Below, in pieces: positions 52,995 to 59,302 of a stretch of 63,053 nucleotides of DNA. The translations under genes and the position numbers were made by a program. A model generated the notes under the pieces. The model worked only from the letters and a program-made list of their open reading frames with translations. It ran no database searches and was not told the origin of the DNA. The DNA lies in the NCBI RefSeq assembly GCF_001598375.1, contig NZ_BCYV01000024.1, positions 1-63,053 of the forward strand. The letters are read 5' to 3'. The first letter of the stretch is position 1, and each line of letters begins with the position of its first letter. This DNA is from Novosphingobium capsulatum NBRC 12533. GTDB lineage: Bacteria; Pseudomonadota; Alphaproteobacteria; Sphingomonadales; Sphingomonadaceae.

Positions 52995-53068
52995 GGCCCG
53001 ATGGCGGAGTGGTGACGCACCGGACTGCAAATCCGTTTACGCCGGTTCGATTCCGGCTCGGGCCTCCA
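52995..53068 (+). tRNA. tRNA-Cys (GCA anticodon)
   Basis: Acceptor GGCCCGA pairs with TCGGGCC, followed by T and encoded CCA. The anticodon stem CGGA/TCCG holds the loop CTGCAAA with anticodon GCA. The T-arm contains GGTTCGATTCC. 74 bases including CCA. It marks the left edge of a block that looks accessory. Confidence 0.95.
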
Positions 53069-53203
53069 TCGCAGCTGGGTTTCATCCCATACAGTGCCGA
53101 TTTCGGTCTCAGCTGCCGCAGGCGACCTCGGCGATAGACCTCGCGATTGGGCGTGGTCGGGCGCGCGCGAGGCTGGGTGATGCGGCTGCGGCGCCAGCGC
53201 TGC

Positions 53204-53563
53204 TTATTGATAGCGCAAGGTGTTCTCGAACCCGACGTTGGTCTTGGCCATCTTGGCCAGTTTCCTGAGGTTGGCGCGGACATATCTTTCAAAGCGCCGG
53301 TCGTCATATATGCCCGTGGTCTGATAGTCGTCCTGCCCCAGCAAGTGCTTGAGGCGGGCGGCGAAGGCGGCTTGGTCGCCCTGGCGCGCGGCTGCCTTTA
53401 CGGCGCGGCAGACCCATTCCTCGGCGGCTGCCTTGTCATAATCGTCCTGGCCTTCATATCCCCGCCGGTCCGCCGCGATCTGATCCAGTCGTGCGGCGTC
53501 GATGCGGCGTTCCAACCATGTGCAGACCACGTCGCTTTGCCAGGGTTTTGCCGAAACGCTCAT
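53204..53563 (-). CDS. Hypothetical protein, 119 residues
   Basis: Unrecognised. It is charged and helical: AKPWQSDVVCTWLERRIDAARL, a DDYDKAAAEEWV stretch, and a basic C-terminal half with RRFERYVRANLRKLAKMAK. No signal peptide or membrane segment. ATG 53563 has GGAGAG about 6 bases upstream. It lies 17 bases downstream of another unknown gene on the same strand, so the two form a small operon beside tRNA-Cys. The composition suggests a soluble, perhaps nucleic-acid-binding, protein. Confidence 0.6.
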   Translation of the reverse strand: MSVSAKPWQSDVVCTWLERRIDAARLDQIAADRRGYEGQDDYDKAAAEEWVCRAVKAAARQGDQAAFAARLKHLLGQDDYQTTGIYDDRRFERYVRANLRKLAKMAKTNVGFENTLRYQ

Positions 53564-53580
53564 CGTGCTCTCCACGCTTG

Positions 53581-53901
53581 TTAGTTCCCGTCTGCATCGA
53601 CGACGAACACCATGGTCTTGCCGCGCGACATCGGCTCCCACCCGGCGAGCAGGGCGGCGCGAATGCCGCGTGACACCAGGGCGTCGCTGATTTGCAGCCG
53701 GCTGGGTGGCAAGCCTTTCAGCAGGCGCTTGGGAGTGGGAAATTCGAGGATCGCGCCACGCGGGGCATCTTGCTGGAGCAAGGCAACGGCCATACCCCGC
53801 CAGCCATCAAACTCGCTCCATTGCGGCTCGCGTCGCAGTTCCCAATCGTAGCGAAGCCCGTCAACCTCGACGGTACCGGCAAGCCTGTGCATGTTTGACA
53901 T
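53581..53901 (-). CDS. Hypothetical protein, about 106 residues
   Basis: Unrecognised, soluble and mixed alpha/beta. It begins MSNMHRLAGTVEVDGLRYDWELR and contains FDGWRGMAVALLQ, RGAILEFPTPKRLL and ends MVFVVDADGN. Start ATG 53901 is preferred; ATG 53892 and a GTG at 53937 are alternatives and none has a strong ribosome site. It precedes the 119-residue unknown by 17 bases. The pair is separated from the flanking housekeeping genes by a tRNA on one side and transporters on the other. Confidence 0.55.
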   Translation of the reverse strand: MSNMHRLAGTVEVDGLRYDWELRREPQWSEFDGWRGMAVALLQQDAPRGAILEFPTPKRLLKGLPPSRLQISDALVSRGIRAALLAGWEPMSRGKTMVFVVDADGN

Positions 53902-54018
53902 GGCGATGCGGTTAGCAGGATTCCGTCGCCAAGCCACGGCAATGTCGACCGCATGATCGATGGGAAAGAGACGAGCGCCGTCCGATCATGGGCGCCGGGG
54001 CACTTCTCGCCGGAAGCG

Positions 54019-55470
54019 TCACGGAGCCGCAGCGGGTTTGGTGAGGGCCTGGCCTGCCTCTGCCGCAAACCTGCGGTTCCAGATGATGGCGCTGCCCGAG
54101 ATGAAGGACACCAGGAGGAAGGCCAGGGAAAAATCACCGAGCGTCAGCACCCCGCGACCGGCCATCCGCGGGGCCAGTTCCAGCGTCGCTGCGGCGAGGC
54201 AGATGCCGAGCGACATGCTCAATTGCTGGAACGTGGCATAGAAGCTGGTCGCCGAACTCATGCGTGCTTCGTCGATATCGGCATAGGCGATGGCGTTGTA
54301 AGCGGTGAACTGGAACGAGGTGAAGAACCCGGCGACGAGCAGGATCAGGGCGATCAGCGGCAAGGGCCATTCCGGTCGAAATGCGCCGCACAACGCATAG
54401 CCCGCCGTCCCCGCCAATCCGGACACGATCAGGCTGCGACGAAAGCCCCAGCGCCGCAGGATGCGCGGGGCCAGCGTCTTCATCGCCAGCCCGCCGATGG
54501 CGACCGAGACGGTCAGCGTCCCGGTCAGCGCCGCGGAAAAGCCGAAGCCAAGCTGGAACAGCAGCGGCAGGAGGAACGGCTGCGCGCCCTGGGTGATGCG
54601 CGCCAGCGATCCTGCAATGACCGACAGACGGAAGTTGGTGGTGCGCAGCAGCGCAGGGTCGAGGATCGGGTTCTGGGTGTGGCGCGCATGGAGCAGGTAG
54701 GCTGCGGCAAGCAGGCTGCCGAGAAGCAGCAGGGCGAGGGCCACGGTCCCCGTGCCGCTGCGGCTGGCGAGCTCCAGCCCGAACAGGATGCAAGCGAGTG
54801 CCGCCCCGGACAGGAAGAAGCCGGCCCAATCGAACCGCGCCTGCAATCCGTGGATGTTGGGCACCAGCATGATGGCAAAGACGATACCGGCAATGCCGAT
54901 CGGGATATTGATGTAGAAGATCCAGCGCCAATCGAACCAGGTTACGATCATGCCGCCGAGCGGAGGCCCGAGGATCGGGCCAACGAGGGCCGGCATGACC
55001 AGCCACGACAGCGCCTGGACGATCTCGCTCTTGTCGACGCTGCGCAAGACCACCAGCCTGCCGACCGGCACCATCATCGCCCCGCCGATGCCCTGCAGGA
55101 ACCGTGCCGCGACAAGCGATGGCAGGTTGAAGGCCAGCGCGCAGGCCACCGATCCAACGAGGAAGATGGCAATGGACAGGCAGAACACGATGCGCGATCC
55201 GAATCGATCGGCAAGTGTGCCGCTGGCCGGAATGAACAGGGCCAGCGCGATCAGATAGCTGGTCAGCGCAAGGCTCAGCGTTGGCGCCGCCACGCCCAGA
55301 TCCCGGGCCATGGTGGGCAGCGCCACGGTCAGCACGGTACTGTCCAGTTGCTGCATGAACATGGCCGAAGCGACGACCACCGCCGTGCTCCTGAACGTGC
55401 GAGGACGCGCCGCGATGCGCTGCCACAGCCCCGCGGACCGTTCGATCGCCCTATCCGTGTTTGCGTTCAA
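54019..55470 (-). CDS. DHA2-family multidrug efflux MFS transporter
   Basis: A 483-residue inner-membrane drug:H+ antiporter of the EmrB/QacA 14-helix group. Motif D1 LDSTVLTVALPTMARDLG is in helix 1. Motif A GTLADRFGSRIVF is in the helix 2-3 loop, and motif C VGPILGPPLGGMI in helix 5. The C-terminal helices contain ISGSAIIWNRRF. The start is TTG 55470, preceded by AGGATAAGGGA; no ATG fits the N-terminus. No EmrA-type adaptor is present. It follows the MHS transporter gene by 78 bases on the same strand. Confidence 0.9.
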   Translation of the reverse strand: MNANTDRAIERSAGLWQRIAARPRTFRSTAVVVASAMFMQQLDSTVLTVALPTMARDLGVAAPTLSLALTSYLIALALFIPASGTLADRFGSRIVFCLSIAIFLVGSVACALAFNLPSLVAARFLQGIGGAMMVPVGRLVVLRSVDKSEIVQALSWLVMPALVGPILGPPLGGMIVTWFDWRWIFYINIPIGIAGIVFAIMLVPNIHGLQARFDWAGFFLSGAALACILFGLELASRSGTGTVALALLLLGSLLAAAYLLHARHTQNPILDPALLRTTNFRLSVIAGSLARITQGAQPFLLPLLFQLGFGFSAALTGTLTVSVAIGGLAMKTLAPRILRRWGFRRSLIVSGLAGTAGYALCGAFRPEWPLPLIALILLVAGFFTSFQFTAYNAIAYADIDEARMSSATSFYATFQQLSMSLGICLAAATLELAPRMAGRGVLTLGDFSLAFLLVSFISGSAIIWNRRFAAEAGQALTKPAAAP

Positions 55471-55548
55471 TCCCTTATCCTGACGAGAGAACCGTGCGGG
55501 TCATGTTCCAGAAGGCGGCCCGCACTGTGTTGAAGAGAAGGGCAGGGG

Positions 55549-56868
55549 TCAGTCCTTGGCGCGGGCCGCGTGCTTGCCGCCGATCACAAGCGCGAGCAGC
55601 GAGAGCAGGGCGGCCGCGGCGCACCATGCCCCCGGGATTGCCTTGTCACCGGTGGCGCCGATCAACGCGGTGCTGATAGCCGGGGTAAAGCCACCGAAGA
55701 TCGCCGTCGCCAGGCTATAGGCCAGGCTGAAGCCCACGGTGCGGACGTGCGCCGGTATGATCTCGGTCAGGAAGACGATGAACGCGCCGTTGTAGGTGGC
55801 ATAGATGGCCGCCAGCAGCAGTTCCACCGCCAGCAGTCTGCCAAAGCTTGGCGCTGCAACCAGCCAGCTCATCAGCGGGTAGGCCAGCAATCCGCCCAGC
55901 ACGGTGGCCGTGATCAGCAGCGGCTTGCGCCCAACCTTGTCGGACAGCGCCCCCATGATCGGCAGCAGCGTGAAGTTGGCAAGCCCGACACACGCGGTGA
56001 CGAACAGGCTTTCACCCGAGGACAGCGCGAGTTCCTTGCTGCCGAAGGTCGGCGTGTAGGCCGTGATCATGTAGAAGAACACGGTGGTCATCACCGCCAT
56101 CAACGTGCCCTTGAGCACCAGGCCCCAGTTCGCAGCGACGATGCCCACGATCTGGTTGAGCTGTGGGTGCTCCTGGCGGTTGAGGAACGCCTCGGTCTCT
56201 TCCATGTGACGACGGATGACGAACAGGAACGGGACCATGATGCAGCCGATGACGAACGGCACACGCCAGCCCCACGCCTGCATCGTTGCGGCATCGAGCG
56301 AGTTTGAGACGAGCAGGCCGATCAGTGCCGCGAAGACCACGGCGGCTTGCTGGCTTGCCGACTGCCACGCGCAGAAGAAGCCCCGGCGGTGCGGTGGGGC
56401 GATCTCGTTGAGATAGACCGATACGCCGCCCACCTCGACACCGGCCGAGAGGCCCTGCACCAGGCGACCGACCAGGATGATGATCGGTGCGGCCAGGCCG
56501 ATCTGCGCATAGGTGGGCGTGATGGCGATGGCCAGCGTGCCCGATGCCATGAGGCCCAGTGTCAGCAAGAGACCTTTGCGGCGGCCGTGATTGTCGATGT
56601 AGGCGCCCAGGACCAGCGCGCCGACGGGACGCATGAGGAAGCCCGCGCCAAACGTCATCAGCGTCAGCATGAGCGAGGCAAATGCGCTGCCGGTCGGGAA
56701 GAACGCCTTGGCGATGTAGGTGGCGTAATAGCCGAACACCATGAAGTCGAACATTTCCAGGAAGTTGCCGCTGGAAACGATGAAGATCGACGTGAAGGCC
56801 GAGCGCGTGCTGGCCCGTGGCGCTGCCGGTGTCGCTGGCGGCGGATTTGCGGCGGAAGCTTGGGTCAT
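55549..56868 (-). CDS. MHS-family MFS transporter (citrate/tricarballylate type)
   Basis: A 439-residue 12-helix metabolite:H+ symporter. The signatures are NFLEMFDFMVFGYYATYIAKAFFP in helix 1, MRPVGALVLGAYIDNHGRRKGL (motif A region), GRLVQGLSAGVEVGGVSVYLNEIAP and a second motif A repeat GALSDKVGRKPLLI. The Gly-rich QGLSAGVEVGG stretch is typical of citrate/tricarballylate carriers such as CitA/TcuC. AGAAGG precedes ATG 56868, which overlaps the stop of the upstream binding-protein gene (ATGA). The substrate is therefore probably an organic acid, by homology only. Confidence 0.88.
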   Translation of the reverse strand: MTQASAANPPPATPAAPRASTRSAFTSIFIVSSGNFLEMFDFMVFGYYATYIAKAFFPTGSAFASLMLTLMTFGAGFLMRPVGALVLGAYIDNHGRRKGLLLTLGLMASGTLAIAITPTYAQIGLAAPIIILVGRLVQGLSAGVEVGGVSVYLNEIAPPHRRGFFCAWQSASQQAAVVFAALIGLLVSNSLDAATMQAWGWRVPFVIGCIMVPFLFVIRRHMEETEAFLNRQEHPQLNQIVGIVAANWGLVLKGTLMAVMTTVFFYMITAYTPTFGSKELALSSGESLFVTACVGLANFTLLPIMGALSDKVGRKPLLITATVLGGLLAYPLMSWLVAAPSFGRLLAVELLLAAIYATYNGAFIVFLTEIIPAHVRTVGFSLAYSLATAIFGGFTPAISTALIGATGDKAIPGAWCAAAALLSLLALVIGGKHAARAKD

Positions 56869-57731
56869 GGCAGAACCTTCTGCGGTGCAGGCTCGAGTCC
56901 GCTCTCGCGGATGATGGCACTGGCCTTGGGAGAGGCGAGATAGGCGATGAGTGCCTTCGCGTCGGCAGGATGGGGCGAATAGGCGACGACGCCGGCGGAA
57001 AAGGCCGTGACCTTTTGCAGGTCGGCCGGCAGCAGGCCGACGATGCGGATACCCTTGACCGGCTTCAACTCGCTCAGTTGCTGGAAGCCCAGCTCTGCCT
57101 CGCCACTGGCGACAATCTGGCCGACGGGCGTTGCCGGGATCATCCGGCCCTTGCGGCGGACCTGATCGGCGATGCCCAGCTTGTCGAGCATCGTCGTCTG
57201 GATATAGACGCCCGAAGCGCTGTCGGACCATGCCACGGACCTGGCGGCGAGCAGCGCCGAGCGGACCGCTGCGGCGGTACTGATGTCGGGGGCGGGCGCG
57301 CCAGCCTTCACCGCGACGGCGATCTTGGACAGCACGAGATCCGTTTGCGTACCGGGCATGATGGAACCGTCGGCAGTCAGCGTGTCAAGCGCAGACCTGG
57401 CCAGGATGACGACGTCAGCAGGTTCGTGGCGTTCCAGGCGGTGTGGGATCGCTTGCGGGGTCTCGCCCATCGAGGGACCGTGTGCGGTGACGATGTGGAC
57501 GCTGGTTTCCCGCTCGTACTGCCGCGACAGGCGCGCGAAGGCGGAGGTGAAGCCGCCCGAGGTCAACACCCGCAGTTCCGTGTGCGGCCCGTGTGGTGCG
57601 GGTGTGCTGGCAGGCGTGTTGGCACTGCATCCGGCCAGCGCCGCCATGGGCAGCAGCAACCTTCCCAGCATGCGGCGCAGCTTGTTCGGGGTCTGGCGCG
57701 CACGCGCATGGGCGATAGTTGGCGCGTTCAT
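56865..57731 (-). CDS. ModA-like solute-binding lipoprotein coupled to an MFS carrier
   Basis: A 288-residue type II periplasmic binding-fold protein. A lipobox in AALAGC puts the lipidated Cys at about residue 35. The mature protein has LRVLTSGGFTSAFARLSRQYERET, PADVVILARSALDTL, SVAWSDSASGVYIQTTMLDKLGI and SGEAELGFQQLSEL, the layout of ModA (molybdate) type proteins. No ABC permease or ATPase genes are nearby; instead its stop overlaps the MHS transporter start. It may be a sensor or a helper that hands an organic anion to the carrier. ATG 57731 is chosen with GAGAGGA just upstream; a GTG at 57743 is in frame. Confidence 0.85.
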   Translation of the reverse strand: MNAPTIAHARARQTPNKLRRMLGRLLLPMAALAGCSANTPASTPAPHGPHTELRVLTSGGFTSAFARLSRQYERETSVHIVTAHGPSMGETPQAIPHRLERHEPADVVILARSALDTLTADGSIMPGTQTDLVLSKIAVAVKAGAPAPDISTAAAVRSALLAARSVAWSDSASGVYIQTTMLDKLGIADQVRRKGRMIPATPVGQIVASGEAELGFQQLSELKPVKGIRIVGLLPADLQKVTAFSAGVVAYSPHPADAKALIAYLASPKASAIIRESGLEPAPQKVLP

Positions 57732-57853
57732 ATATCCTCTCACTGCTTGCTCGACCCGCTAAAGCCGCCACCGTTGACAAAGGGGCGGCAGCTTCACGGC
57801 AGCAACAGGAAGTCAGAATATGGCCGTTTCATCAAATGCAACGATCGGCACTC

Positions 57854-57874
57854 TTTATGCGTTAAGCGCATAAA
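57854..57874 (-). promoter_or_regulatory. LysR-type operator before the binding-protein operon
   Basis: Perfect 8-base arms TTTATGCG and CGCATAAA separated by TTAAG, containing a T-N11-A core as in LysR-type regulator boxes. It lies about 123 bases upstream of the binding-protein start and just beyond the lysR stop. The likely ligand is the product of the adjacent lysR gene. Confidence 0.6.
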
Positions 57875-57914
57875 TCATGCGCCTTCGGCCGGCCCCCCAG
57901 CCGCCACGCTGCCT

Positions 57915-58841
57915 TCAATCTGGAATGGTGTCGTTCCTTCCGCGCTCCCGCCAGGCGTCACAGAGCAGGCCGAGCAGCCGATGCGCGGCAGGAGACAATG
58001 CGACGGCAGGACGACGCAAAACGCCGATGGTGCGGAAGATTGTCGCGCCCTGCAGCGGCTTCCAGACGAGATCGCGCGCCTCTGGTCCTTCGCACGCCAG
58101 CCGTGGCAGGATGGACGCGCCCAGCCCGGCATCGACCAGCGCCAGGGCCGAAGTGAGCCGGGTAACTTCGTAGAACCACCGCAGATCGAGATTGAGCGGT
58201 GCCAGGCCCGCGTCCAACGTCGTGCGGTTTCCGCTTCCCGTATGGACCGTCACCAACCGCAGTCCCACCAGGTCTTCCCAGCGCGGCTTGTCGATTGCTG
58301 CCAGCGGATCATCCTTGCGGCAGACCAGTCCATAGTGATCGTCGTAAAGCGGTTCGAACACCAGATCGGCGTCGCTCGAGACCGGTAGCGCAAGGCCAAA
58401 TTCCGCCGCGCCGGTGCGAACCGCCTCGGCGCACTCAGTCGCGGAAAGGTCCAGCACCCTTACCCGCACATTGCGATAATCCCGCCCGAATTGCTCGAGC
58501 ACGCTTGGCAGAAAGCGAACCGTTGCGCTGGGTATGCTGGCCAGCACGATCCGCCCGTCCTGCCGCTCGCCCAGCGCCATCTTGCCAAGGAGCGAGGTGT
58601 CGATTTCGTCGAGCAGGCGGCGGACCAGTGGCATGATCTGCTGGCCGGCCGGGGTCAGGCGAACGCTACGGGTGCTGCGCTCGAACAGCGCCTCTCCCAC
58701 CAGCGCTTCCAGCTTCTGCACCCGGCGGCTGAGCGCGGGCTGCGACAGATTGAGCTGGTGCGCTGCGCGAACGAAGTTGCGGCACTCGGCAACAGCGACC
58801 AGCGATCGCAGGTCGAGTATTTCGCAGTTCAACAGGCTCAC
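57915..58841 (-). CDS. LysR-family transcriptional regulator
   Basis: 308 residues. N-terminal winged helix at 10-68 (LDLRSLVAVAECRNFVRAAHQLNLSQPALSRRVQKLE), then the effector-binding domain from about 95 (GRIVLASIPSATVRFLP) to 295. GTG start at 58841. It lies upstream of, and on the same strand as, the binding-protein/MHS/DHA2 genes, with the dyad operator in between, so it likely activates them. The effector may be the transported organic acid. An in-frame upstream fragment (58838-59030) ends with a GTGA overlap at its start. Confidence 0.92.
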   Translation of the reverse strand: MSLLNCEILDLRSLVAVAECRNFVRAAHQLNLSQPALSRRVQKLEALVGEALFERSTRSVRLTPAGQQIMPLVRRLLDEIDTSLLGKMALGERQDGRIVLASIPSATVRFLPSVLEQFGRDYRNVRVRVLDLSATECAEAVRTGAAEFGLALPVSSDADLVFEPLYDDHYGLVCRKDDPLAAIDKPRWEDLVGLRLVTVHTGSGNRTTLDAGLAPLNLDLRWFYEVTRLTSALALVDAGLGASILPRLACEGPEARDLVWKPLQGATIFRTIGVLRRPAVALSPAAHRLLGLLCDAWRERGRNDTIPD

Positions 58842-59302
58842 CCTGGTCGTTTAGCACGCGCGTGCCGGTTGTTGCACCGGCAAATCACGCCGCCTAGCTC
58901 GAACCGGCGCCCGTCGCCGAGCATGCCGGCGTCCATGCAGACCAGCGGGGTGCGCTGGTCGAGATCGTTGCCTACCGGGAGTGTTAGCGGTGGTGAATGA
59001 AGCCAAGTATCGGTTGCGGGTGGCTATGATCACCGCAGGCGCTGACAATCGGGCGACACCCGGCAACGATCTGATGGCCAAGACGGTGTTGCGACGGCTG
59101 GTAGAAGCCGATCAGCGGTTGCATTTGCCATCGACCAAATCTCCAAAATAGCGCGGATGGCAAAGTTGGCGCAGCGACGCGTTAGTATTTCGCAATGAAT
59201 CCGTCTCGGCATTGGACATGGCGATCAAAGTCATTGCTAACGGCATGTTAGGGATGGCAAGGCAAACAGGCGCGTGTTTCCTGCTGCCAGGGATGCCCTG
59301 CG
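58842..59302. other. Intergenic region with a possible decayed ORF
   Basis: 461 bases between lysR and the fusion gene. On the minus strand an open frame without a good start runs from about 59030 to 58838. It encodes a protein-like stretch (NDLDQRTPLVCMDAGMLGDGRRFELGG), and its TGA overlaps the lysR GTG. A 53-codon plus-strand frame from GTG 58993 is also open. Neither is recognised. The remaining part holds AGGGA at 59289-59293 as the likely ribosome site of the fusion gene. Confidence 0.35.

Noticed and set aside
53953..55533. A 526-codon plus-strand frame opposite the DHA2 transporter
   Set aside because: It is rich in Gln/Arg/Gly without hydrophobic or catalytic features and mirrors the membrane-helix codons of the real gene.
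52870..59302. Prophage or integrative element with attachment repeats
   Set aside because: No integrase, no phage genes, and no second copy of the tRNA-Cys 3' end was found inside the window.
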